DNA of 5,172 nt from contig JADLKP010000164.1 in NCBI GenBank assembly GCA_016838945.1, positions 1-5,172 of the forward strand, read 5' to 3'. The notes beneath the pieces are model-generated. The model was given only the letters and a program-made list of their open reading frames with translations, did not search any database and was not told the DNA's origin. Source of the DNA: Methanobrevibacter sp. Its GTDB lineage: Archaea > Methanobacteriota > Methanobacteria > Methanobacteriales > Methanobacteriaceae. The position numbers were made by a program, and so were the translations under genes. How positions within the stretch are numbered: position 1 is the stretch's first letter; every line of letters starts with the position of its first letter. This document shows positions 1 to 5,112 of this stretch, one piece after another.

Positions 1-85
1 TAAAATCTAAAAATAACTATTAGTTTCAAATTAATTTTTTTTATTGATTCAATTACTTTTCAATTATTACAAATTTCATTTAGAT

Positions 86-91
86 GGTGAT
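86..91 (+). promoter_or_regulatory. Ribosome binding site deciding the trmI start
   Basis: GGTGAT lies three bases before a TTG codon at 95. It matches the anti-Shine-Dalgarno end of methanogen 16S rRNA (AUCACCUCC). The minus-strand gene at 2882-3022 has GTGAT with the same three-base spacing before its ATG, which supports this geometry. The site favours TTG 95 over the upstream TTG at 44, which has no such motif, and over ATG 107. Confidence 0.55.
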
Positions 92-94
92 TAT

Positions 95-826
95 TTGAAG
101 ATTTTAATGGATGAAAGAGGAAAGAAATACTTAATCAAGGAAGACAGAGAGTTCCAGTCTGATTTAGGTATCATAAAAAAAGAGCAAATGGAAAGAGCTA
201 CTATTGGTGATACAATAATCACTCATTTAAATAAGGAGTTTAAGGTTATCAAGCCAACCGTAAATGATTTCATAGACCTTATGGACAGACGTTGTTCCAT
301 TCTCATTCAAAAGGATATTGGTACAGTTCTTGCTCGTACTGGATTAGGTTCAGGAGATAGAGTGGTTGATGCAGGTACTGGAGCCGGAGCAATTGCTTTG
401 AACTTTGGAAATGTTGTTGGAGAAAAGGGTAAGGTATTCACTTATGAAATCAGGGAAGACTTTGCTGAAGTTGCTCAAAAGAACATTGACGACTTTGGAA
501 TAAAGAACATCTTTGTCAAAAACCAAAACATAAAGGATGGAATCGATGAAGAGGAGATAGATTTGATTTTCCTTGACCTTCCAAAGCCATTTGAAATATT
601 CGAAGATGTCAAAAAGGCATTAAGGCTTGGAGGATGGCTTGCTGTTTATGCTCCATATATTGACCAAGCTGAAATAGCATATAGGGTTGCTAAGAAACTT
701 GGATTCAGAGATCTCACCATTCTTGAAACATTGGAACGTGAAATGGAAATAAGGCCTCAAGGAACCAGACCAAAAACAAGAATGGTTGGTCATAGCGGTT
801 ATTTGGTTTTCGCACGTAAGCTTTAG
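95..826 (+). CDS. trmI: tRNA (adenine-N1)-methyltransferase, TrmI family (m1A57/58)
   Basis: Cytoplasmic SAM-dependent enzyme expected to methylate N1 of adenine 58 (and/or 57) in the tRNA T-loop. From TTG 95 the product has 243 residues, close to the roughly 250 of archaeal TrmI. An N-terminal small domain (about 1-75, with DERGKKYL and FQSDLG) precedes a Rossmann methyltransferase domain. That domain shows motif I VVDAGTGAGAIAL (90-102), the ribose-binding acidic residue in YEIRED (117-122), the motif IV-like DLPKP (161-165) and the family tail around VGHSGYLVFARKL. These resemble Pyrococcus TrmI (GVGSGALTL, YEIREDFA, DLPQP, HTGYITFAR) from memory. The frame is open back to TTG 44. The residues LDGD before position 95 could match a slightly longer N-terminus, so the start is not certain; ATG 107 is a third option. 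It appears monocistronic, ended by the hairpin at 828-870. Confidence 0.92.
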   Translation: MKILMDERGKKYLIKEDREFQSDLGIIKKEQMERATIGDTIITHLNKEFKVIKPTVNDFIDLMDRRCSILIQKDIGTVLARTGLGSGDRVVDAGTGAGAIALNFGNVVGEKGKVFTYEIREDFAEVAQKNIDDFGIKNIFVKNQNIKDGIDEEEIDLIFLDLPKPFEIFEDVKKALRLGGWLAVYAPYIDQAEIAYRVAKKLGFRDLTILETLEREMEIRPQGTRPKTRMVGHSGYLVFARKL

Positions 827-827
827 C

Positions 828-870
828 CAAGCTTTTGGCCTTCGGCCAAAACCTTGACCAAAATTTTTTT
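828..870 (+). terminator. Hairpin plus T-run terminator after trmI
   Basis: TTTTGGCC (833-840), loop TTC, and GGCCAAAA (844-851) form a perfect 8-bp stem. It is extended by CAAG (828-831) pairing with CTTG (853-856) across a C/C mismatch. A run of seven T (864-870) follows. The GC-rich core stands out in this AT-rich DNA. In archaea the T-run alone can terminate transcription; the hairpin probably protects the 3' end or helps release. Confidence 0.75.
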
Positions 871-913
871 ATTTAATTTTTATAACTTAAATTTTTAAAG
901 ATAATAATAATTA

Positions 914-923
914 TTTTTTATAA
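914..923 (+). promoter_or_regulatory. Candidate TATA box of the bioBD operon
   Basis: The sequence TTTTTTATAA is centred about 29 bases before ATG 947. This is the archaeal TATA-to-start distance and would give a leaderless or very short-leader transcript beginning near 947. That in turn argues against ATG 932 as the start. A second AT-rich candidate, TTTTTATAACTT, lies at about 876-887. The AT-rich background makes both weak. Confidence 0.35.
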
Positions 924-933
924 CAATTGTAAT
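920..933 (+). promoter_or_regulatory. Palindrome ACAATTGT in the bioB promoter, candidate operator
   Basis: ACAATTGT (923-930) is a perfect 8-bp palindrome. Pairing resumes outside single mismatched bases to give AT-N-ACAATTGT-N-AT. It lies between the candidate TATA box and ATG 947, where a bound repressor would block transcription. Biotin operons are commonly controlled by BirA-type or other biotin repressors, but only the short element TTGTAA recalls a BirA half-site and no properly spaced partner is visible. Confidence 0.25.
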
Positions 934-946
934 GTTTTGTGGTATA

Positions 947-1927
947 ATGTTTGATGTAAATGAGCTAAAAGACAAAGTATTGAATAATTACAAAGTCACT
1001 AAAGAAGATGCAATGAATCTCATAGACATTCCATTAGATGATTTGACAAATGCAGCAAATGAGATAAGGGAGTCATTTTGTGGAAATTCATTCGATGCAT
1101 GCATGTTGATCAATGTAAAAAGCGGAAGATGCAGTGAAAACTGCAAGTTCTGTGCTCAATCAAATCATTATGATACTGATATAGAGATATATCCTCTCCT
1201 ATCAAAAGAGGAATTGAAGGAAAGGTCATTGGCCATTTACAATTCCGGATTCAAGAGAATATCTTATGTGGCTTCAGGAAGAAAAGTAAGCAAAAAAGAC
1301 TTTGAAACCATATCAGACTTAATAGAAGAGTTGAAGGAAGAGAATAAGGACATTAAAATCTGTGTTTCATTAGGATTATTGACAAATGACCAAATTGCAG
1401 AACTAAAGGATGCAGGTGTGGATAGGATTCACAATAATCTTGAAAGCTCAAGGAACTACTTCAAGGAAATATGCACCACCCACTCTTATGATGAAAAGCT
1501 GGAGACTTTGAATCAGATAGAAGATGAAAACATCACAATCTGCAGTGGCGGAATATTTGGAATGGGTGAAAGCTTTGAGGATAGAATTGATTTGGCATTG
1601 CAGTTAAGGGAGTTCAATGTAAAGTCAATACCGATCAATGTATTGAATCCGATCAAGGGAACTCCAGTTGAAGACAATGAAATTTTATCTAATGATGAAA
1701 CCTGCAGGATAATTGCAATTTTCAGGTTCATAAATCCTGATGCATATATTCGTATGGCTGGTGGAAGAGCACTTTTAGGAGACAACGGAAGAAAGGCATT
1801 CCAGTCAGGCGCCAATGCAGGAATATTGGGAAATATGCTTACAACTCAAGGAGTTCAGATGAATGATGACTTGAAGCTTTTGGAAGATTTAGGATTTGAA
1901 ATCACTTATTCAATTGATGGATTATGA
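947..1927 (+). CDS. bioB: Biotin synthase (radical SAM), anaerobe-type variant
   Basis: Inserts sulfur into dethiobiotin to make biotin, the last step of the pathway. From ATG 947 the product has 326 residues; ATG 932 would add MFCGI. Numbering below is from 947. The radical-SAM motif CSENCKFC (62, 66, 69) binds the [4Fe-4S] cluster. Cys139 (ICVSLG) and Cys199 (ICSGGIFGMGE) match E. coli Cys128 and Cys188, and Arg269 (YIRMAGGR) matches Arg260. The equivalent of Cys97, an E. coli [2Fe-2S] ligand, is Ser106 (RISYVASGR), by ungapped alignment 37 residues after the last cysteine of the motif. Two further cysteines, in FCGNSFDAC (45 and 52), precede the motif, a pattern I associate with BioB of clostridia and other obligate anaerobes. 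Four bases separate it from bioD, implying co-transcription and probably translational coupling. Function as biotin synthase is very likely; the auxiliary cluster is uncertain. Confidence 0.95.
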   Translation: MFDVNELKDKVLNNYKVTKEDAMNLIDIPLDDLTNAANEIRESFCGNSFDACMLINVKSGRCSENCKFCAQSNHYDTDIEIYPLLSKEELKERSLAIYNSGFKRISYVASGRKVSKKDFETISDLIEELKEENKDIKICVSLGLLTNDQIAELKDAGVDRIHNNLESSRNYFKEICTTHSYDEKLETLNQIEDENITICSGGIFGMGESFEDRIDLALQLREFNVKSIPINVLNPIKGTPVEDNEILSNDETCRIIAIFRFINPDAYIRMAGGRALLGDNGRKAFQSGANAGILGNMLTTQGVQMNDDLKLLEDLGFEITYSIDGL

Positions 1928-1931
1928 TACT

Positions 1932-2630
1932 ATGGCTAAAGGATTATTTGTATTAGGAACCGGTACAGACATTGGAAAGACATATGTAACCGGTTTATTG
2001 CTCAAATACGTTAGAAAAATGGGATATGATGCCACTTATTTCAAGGCAGCTTTAAGTGGGGCTATAAGGGATGAAAACGGTTCTTTGGTTCCTGGAGATG
2101 CTGTTGAAGTATTGTCCATGGCTGGTTTAGAAGAGGATACAGACTTTTTGGTTCCATATATTTATGAAACTGCAGTATCACCTCACCTTGCAAGTCAGAT
2201 TGAAGGAAATCCTGTAAATCTAAAAACAGTTAAGGAAGCTTATGAAAAAGTTTCCCAAAAATATGACTATATAGTTATTGAAGGAAGTGGAGGCATAGTC
2301 TGTCCTATACGTTACGAAGGTAAAGATGATGAAAACAACATAATGTTGGAAGACATAATAAAATGCATTGGCCTTGATGTCATACTCATTGCTGATGCGG
2401 GACTTGGAACCATCAACTCAATTGTCACCACAGTCGAATATTTGAAAAACAGAAATATTCATGTATGCGGTATCATCATGAACAACTACAAGGATGAACT
2501 TATGGAAAAGGACAATATCAAAATGGTTGAAGATCTTTGTGATGTTCCTGTTATAGCAAAAGTTTATCAAAATGATAAAAATTTACTACCTGATGTAGAT
2601 ATAGAAGAATTGATTTCATATTTCAAATAA
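1932..2630 (+). CDS. bioD: Dethiobiotin synthetase
   Basis: ATP-dependent carboxylation and ring closure of 7,8-diaminopelargonate to dethiobiotin, the substrate of the upstream BioB. From ATG 1932 it has 232 residues, near the usual 220-230. A P-loop, GTGTDIGKT (9-17), opens the protein. The catalytic Lys38 is in FKAALSG, equivalent to Lys37 in the E. coli YKPVASG. Other family marks are PGDA (54-57), SPHLAS (83-88), IEGSGG (116-121), LGTIN (158-162) and MNN (183-185). The frame is open upstream to 1896 inside bioB, but ATG 1932, four bases after the bioB stop, places the P-loop at the normal distance from the N-terminus. No strong ribosome site is visible, which fits translational coupling. 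No genes for making or aminating the precursor are in the window. The KAALSG and PGDA wording resembles enzymes of anaerobic bacteria, from memory. Confidence 0.95.
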   Translation: MAKGLFVLGTGTDIGKTYVTGLLLKYVRKMGYDATYFKAALSGAIRDENGSLVPGDAVEVLSMAGLEEDTDFLVPYIYETAVSPHLASQIEGNPVNLKTVKEAYEKVSQKYDYIVIEGSGGIVCPIRYEGKDDENNIMLEDIIKCIGLDVILIADAGLGTINSIVTTVEYLKNRNIHVCGIIMNNYKDELMEKDNIKMVEDLCDVPVIAKVYQNDKNLLPDVDIEELISYFK

Positions 2631-2647
2631 TACTATTCATTATATTA

Positions 2648-2692
2648 AAGATAGCTATAATTATTTTATAGTCTATCTTAATTTCTTTTTTT
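2648..2692 (+). terminator. Terminator of the bioBD operon
   Basis: AAGATAG-CTATAA (2648-2660) pairs with TTATAG-T-CTATCTT (2666-2679). This gives a 13-bp stem with one bulged T and the loop TTATT. T-rich sequence with a run of seven T (2686-2692) follows. The stem starts 18 bases after the bioD stop, so it closes the operon. Confidence 0.7.
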
Positions 2693-2727
2693 ATTTTATA
2701 TTTCTTATTAATTTAAATTATACTTGA

Positions 2728-2764
2728 TTCTTAGGTGAAAATTATCATTGAATTTTTCTAAGAA
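2728..2764. repeat. Imperfect inverted repeat (stem-loop) between bioD and the small minus-strand gene
   Basis: TTCTTAG (2728-2734) and CTAAGAA (2758-2764) are perfect inverted copies. Inside them AAAATT (2738-2743) can pair with AATTTT (2751-2756), leaving a 7-base loop and a small internal loop. Six T follow at 2771-2776, so it could be a secondary terminator on the plus strand. It could also be a remnant of decayed DNA. In such AT-rich sequence, chance is a real alternative. Confidence 0.35.
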
Positions 2765-2785
2765 ATGTTGTTTTTTATCAAATAA

Positions 2786-2890
2786 AAAAAACAAAACCCT
2801 GAACAAAATTTTATTCTTTATTTGGATTTAAAGGATATTAAATGTGAGGATGAAGAATTCAAAGAATTAAATCTCAAAGATTTAAAATAA
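2786..2890 (+). pseudogene. Possible C-terminal remnant of a broken gene
   Basis: An open stretch of 34 codons follows an in-frame TAA (2783-2785) and ends at TAA 2888-2890. It has no ATG and no ribosome site; the only alternative start is TTG 2822. The deduced tail, with YLDLKDIKCEDEEF and LNLKDLK, is acidic, Lys-rich and protein-like. An ATG at 2765 is in the same frame but is cut off after six codons at the TAA, next to a run of eight A (2784-2791) where slippage could have broken a frame. Its last codons overlap the end of the convergent minus-strand gene. I do not recognise the family, and it may be chance. Confidence 0.25.
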
Positions 2891-3022
2891 TACTCTTCTT
2901 TGAGACCTAATTTTTTTTGCAAACTCTCTATCTTTTTTTGTTGGAGGCTCTTTCATTTTCTTTAAAAGTGCTATTGCATCTTCATCTTCAAAAATAGGAG
3001 TTTTTTCAATTGGTTTTGCCAT
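2882..3022 (-). CDS. Small hypothetical protein, antitoxin-like
   Basis: A 46-residue frame on the minus strand, beginning MAKPIEKTPIFEDEDAIALL and ending RSQRRVLF. It is preceded by GTGAT (minus strand, 3030-3026), three bases before the ATG, a good methanogen ribosome site. The pattern, MAKPIEKTP followed by an acidic stretch, then LLKKMKEPPTKKDREFAKKI and a basic tail, recalls small archaeal and bacterial proteins of the form MAKPIxxTPxLxGxDAxxFL-PPT. I recall these beside type II toxins and regard them as probable antitoxins; the assignment is inference. The protein is soluble, mostly helical by composition, with no membrane segment or cysteine. No toxin gene is visible on the same strand downstream (below 2882), so it is an orphan here. 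It is divergent from the surface-protein gene at 3276. The frame plus ribosome site make a real gene likely. Confidence 0.7.
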   Translation of the reverse strand: MAKPIEKTPIFEDEDAIALLKKMKEPPTKKDREFAKKIRSQRRVLF

Positions 3023-3025
3023 ATT

Positions 3026-3030
3026 ATCAC
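3026..3030 (-). promoter_or_regulatory. Ribosome binding site of the small minus-strand gene
   Basis: Read on the minus strand this is GTGAT, followed by AAT and then the ATG at 3022. It has the same motif and three-base spacing as the trmI site, and it is the main support for calling the short gene. Confidence 0.55.
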
Positions 3031-3099
3031 TTCTTTTTTTTAATTAATTGTAATTTGTTCTTTATAGTTTAAATAGTTAATTATTTGTACTTTTTTAAA

Positions 3100-3108
3100 T
3101 TTATAAAT
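3100..3108 (-). promoter_or_regulatory. Candidate TATA box for the small minus-strand gene
   Basis: ATTTATAAA on the minus strand would place a transcription start near 3078 and a leader of about 55 bases. The eight-base direct repeat AAATAGTT occurs here (3105-3112) and again at 3071-3078, flanking the predicted start, and could serve autoregulation. AT-rich background makes this weak. Confidence 0.22.
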
Positions 3109-3142
3109 AGTTTACTATGTCTAATTTATAAAATAATAAGTG

Positions 3143-3154
3143 TAAATATATTTA
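3143..3154 (+). promoter_or_regulatory. Candidate TATA box for the surface-protein gene
   Basis: TAAATATATTTA is a palindromic TATA-like element. A start about 27 bases downstream (near 3175) would fall inside the dyad at 3171-3186 and give a leader of about 100 bases. An alternative is the TTTTTTTAAAATAA stretch at about 3211-3224, preceded by purine-rich GAGGA, giving a leader of about 30 bases. Confidence 0.33.
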
Positions 3155-3170
3155 ATTCTAATTCAATGGG

Positions 3171-3186
3171 ATTAATACCTATTAAT
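3171..3186 (+). promoter_or_regulatory. Dyad-symmetric candidate operator upstream of the surface-protein gene
   Basis: ATTAATA-CC-TATTAAT is a perfect 7+7 inverted repeat around a 2-base centre. A degenerate copy, ATTAATTCCTATGAA (13 of 15 bases equal to 3171-3185), overlaps the ATG at 3266-3280. Two related sites, one near the predicted transcription start and one at the translation start, fit binding by a dimeric regulator, but no regulator is identified. Confidence 0.3.
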
Positions 3187-3275
3187 TTTTTCATGTTCAT
3201 TACAGAGGATTTTTTTAAAATAAGTTAACCTGGTATAGAAAATTTTTTTATAATACATTGGAGTTATTAATTCCT

Positions 3276-4841
3276 ATGAACAAAAAAATCTTAGTTGCAA
3301 TAATTGCAATGATCATAATAATTTGTGCCGGTGCCTTTGCATTCACTAATATGGAATCAGGTAATGGTGCTTCGATAGATGTTGATGCAAATGCACTTCA
3401 GGATAAGGGAAACTTAGTTGTGGATGGGGAGGAAACCAGTCAGGATAATGGATTGTTTTCAAGTTCCTCTTCTGATGAGAATGCAGTCTTGGTTAAGAAT
3501 GGAGGCGTATTGAAATTAGCAAATTCCTTGATTAATAAGACAGGAGATACAGCTTCAACTGGAGATGATGCTGACTTTTATGGAATAAATTCAGCTATTC
3601 TGGTAAATACAAATGGAAGCTTGGACATCTCCAATACAAAAATCATCACTAATTCAAAAGGATCAAATGGCATTTTTGTAACAAATGCAGAGAGTTCTGG
3701 AAGTTCTTCAAGTGATGGTGCGGCATTGGATGGCAATGGATTGGGAGAAAGTTCTTCAAGTGGAGGTGCTCCTCCGAGTATGCCTTCTGATGATTCTAAC
3801 TCTAATGGAGGCACTCCTCCTGAAATGCCTTCTGGTAATGGTTCTGGTGGTGCTCCTACTGAAGTACCTGCAGGTAATGGTGGAGATTCAACATCTACCA
3901 ATCAGGACAGTGTAGAGGGAACAACCGAAGCAAACATTCAAAATGTTGAAATTACAACCTATAGTGACAAGTCACGTGGACTTGATGCAACCTACAATGG
4001 TGTCATCAATGCTAAGAATGTGGTGATCAATACAAATGGACAAAGCTGTGCAGCTCTTGCCACTGACCGTGGTGAAGGAGAGGTTCATGTGTCAAACAGT
4101 GTATTGAATACTGGAGTAAGCAAGGAAAGCGGTAGGGGTTCACCTATCATTTATTCTACTGGAAACATCACTGTTGCAGATTCAACAGGAACCGCTTTTG
4201 TTTCTCAAATTGCTTGTATTGAAGGCAAAAACAGCATTGAACTTATAAACTGTGATTTGTCTGCAGCTGCAGGTGGAAACAGAGAGGATAATGGTGAATA
4301 TGTTGACTTAGGAGGAGTGTTCATCTATCAAAGCATGAGCGGAGATGCTGATGTGGGAACATCCCTTTTCACTGCAAAGAACTCTGTTTTATCCATAGAA
4401 AGCGATTCTGACTACTATCAAACTGCACCAATGTTCCATGTAACCAATACAAAATCGGTTATTGATTTGGAGCATACAGAACTTAATTTCGGTAGTGGAA
4501 CACTTTTGGATGTTTCTGGTCAAAGCCAATGGGGAACTGTAGGATCCAATGGTGGAGAACTAACTTTTAATGCAAAAGATGAAATTCTTGATGGAAACAT
4601 TGTAGTCGATTCAATAAGTTCATTGAACATGACCTTAAGTTCAACCAGTTATGTAGGTGCCATAAATCCTTCTGATGACTTTGGTCAAACCAATATTGTC
4701 ATTGAATCTGAATCTGACTGGACCTTGGATGGCGACAGCCATGTGGCAAGTCTTGAAAACAATGGTGAAATAAATTATGAAGGACACACATTATATGTTG
4801 ATGGTGTAGCATATACTGAGTCCAACCCATATAACGGTTAG
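3276..4841 (+). CDS. Secreted or membrane-tethered beta-helix-like adhesin-like protein
   Basis: The product has 521 residues from ATG 3276, acidic and rich in Ser, Asn, Gly and Thr. It opens with MNKKILVAIIAMIIII, a signal peptide or uncleaved membrane anchor; AFA (about 21-23) is a possible cleavage site. Short beta-strand repeats follow, as in right-handed beta-helices (about 70-138 and 220-515). Marks include GVLKLANSLI, FYGINSAILV, SCAALATDRGEGEV, GSPIIYSTGNI, CIEGKNSIELINCDL, FIYQSMSGDADVG, WGTVGSNGGEL and WTLDGDSHVASL. I recall this order of motifs from uncharacterised surface proteins of gut Firmicutes. Residues 139-219 are a Ser/Gly/Pro-rich insert. There is no C-terminal membrane segment, sortase motif or pseudomurein-binding repeat, so release or N-terminal tethering is likely. 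The frame extends back to TTG 3258, but ATG 3276 gives the proper signal sequence; GGAG at 3260-3263 is rather distant. A role in adhesion or glycan binding is inference. Confidence 0.85.
   Translation: MNKKILVAIIAMIIIICAGAFAFTNMESGNGASIDVDANALQDKGNLVVDGEETSQDNGLFSSSSSDENAVLVKNGGVLKLANSLINKTGDTASTGDDADFYGINSAILVNTNGSLDISNTKIITNSKGSNGIFVTNAESSGSSSSDGAALDGNGLGESSSSGGAPPSMPSDDSNSNGGTPPEMPSGNGSGGAPTEVPAGNGGDSTSTNQDSVEGTTEANIQNVEITTYSDKSRGLDATYNGVINAKNVVINTNGQSCAALATDRGEGEVHVSNSVLNTGVSKESGRGSPIIYSTGNITVADSTGTAFVSQIACIEGKNSIELINCDLSAAAGGNREDNGEYVDLGGVFIYQSMSGDADVGTSLFTAKNSVLSIESDSDYYQTAPMFHVTNTKSVIDLEHTELNFGSGTLLDVSGQSQWGTVGSNGGELTFNAKDEILDGNIVVDSISSLNMTLSSTSYVGAINPSDDFGQTNIVIESESDWTLDGDSHVASLENNGEINYEGHTLYVDGVAYTESNPYNG
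3690..3932 (+). repeat. Ser/Gly/Pro-rich insert with three degenerate peptide repeats
   Basis: This segment encodes residues 139-219 of the surface protein. It holds Ser-rich runs and three related units, GGAPPSMPS (3762-3788), GGTPPEMPS (3807-3833) and GGAPTEVPA (3846-3872), separated by Asn/Ser/Gly linkers. It is probably a flexible, exposed loop or linker between two beta-helix segments. The biased composition also leaves other frames open here; these are not genes. Confidence 0.75.
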
Positions 4842-4872
4842 GTGGAAAATTATTAAAATTTTTCACTTTTTT
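4842..4872 (+). terminator. Terminator directly after the surface-protein gene
   Basis: GTGGAAAATT (4842-4851) pairs with AATTTTTCAC (4857-4866), giving ten base pairs with one G-U and the loop ATTAA. Six T follow (4867-4872). The stem begins at the base after the stop codon. Confidence 0.7.
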
Positions 4873-4953
4873 CTATTTCTTTTTAAAAGATTAAGCTAAA
4901 CTTTTTATACTTTTTTATCTAATTTCATTTATTTTCATAGTGAAATTTTTTTA

Positions 4954-4971
4954 TCTATTGTATATTTTTTT
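4954..4971 (+). repeat. 18-bp direct repeat, copy 1
   Basis: TCTATTGTATATTTTTTT, identical to 5073-5090, with 119 bases between the copy starts. The TGTATATTT core is TATA-like. No start codon lies at promoter distance downstream of this copy. Confidence 0.6.
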
Positions 4972-5072
4972 ATATATTTTAACATCTTGTTTTATTTAAA
5001 TCAGATTATTTCACTGATTTTTTTAATTTTTATTTTTTCACTAAAAAATAATTTTTTTAAATTTTTCATTTG

Positions 5073-5090
5073 TCTATTGTATATTTTTTT
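5073..5090 (+). repeat. 18-bp direct repeat, copy 2, possible promoter of the gene at the right edge
   Basis: Identical to 4954-4971. Its TATA-like core is centred near 5083, about 30 bases before ATG 5113. That distance would fit a TATA box driving a leaderless or very short-leader transcript. Part of the identity comes from the T-run, so only about eleven bases are informative. Confidence 0.5.
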
Positions 5091-5112
5091 TAAAATTTGT
5101 TAAAGTTTCAAT

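Larger units (their letters stand above)
4873..5112. other. AT-rich non-coding region with an 18-bp direct repeat and a stem-loop
   Basis: I see no convincing gene on either strand. Besides the 18-bp repeat listed separately, AAATCAG (4998-5004) and CTGATTT (5014-5020) form a 7-bp inverted repeat running into a T-run to 5024, a possible second terminator. TTTCA-TAG-TGAAA at about 4933-4945, followed by T-rich sequence, is similar but shorter. Confidence 0.45.

Noticed and set aside
932..946. ATG 932 as the bioB start
   Set aside because: It has no ribosome site, and it would lie upstream of the transcription start implied by the TATA-like element at 914-923. The extra residues MFCGI are not a known part of BioB. 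It cannot be fully excluded.
827..946. Riboswitch or attenuator before bioB
   Set aside because: The hairpin follows the trmI stop and lies upstream of the bioB TATA-like element, so it is not in the bioB leader. No other structured leader is visible.
1513..1815. A 100-codon open frame on the minus strand inside bioB
   Set aside because: It lies wholly within the well-supported bioB gene, has no ribosome site and its product shows no family features. It is a shadow of the coding strand.
3166..3228. A 20-codon plus-strand frame starting ATGGGATTAATACC
   Set aside because: Too short, no ribosome site and it overlaps the candidate operator. The resemblance of its start to the sequence around 3266 is better explained by a repeated DNA site.
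3300..3345. Lipoprotein signal in the surface protein (Cys in IIIICAGAFAF)
   Set aside because: The residues before the Cys are all Ile, without the small residue at -1 needed for a lipobox. A general signal peptide or membrane anchor fits better.
3578..3901. A 107-codon minus-strand open frame inside the surface-protein gene
   Set aside because: It is a Pro/Leu/Glu-rich mirror of the Gly/Ser-rich coding segment, caused by biased codons, with no start signals.
3685..3915. A 76-codon plus-strand frame shifted relative to the surface-protein gene
   Set aside because: Low-complexity Leu/Val-rich product arising from the repetitive insert. The real frame there is continuous with strong beta-helix motifs on both sides.
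4873..5112. CRISPR array or tandem repeats in the AT-rich tail
   Set aside because: Only two copies of one 18-bp sequence occur, with no regular spacing or spacer-sized units. Other similarities are T-runs.
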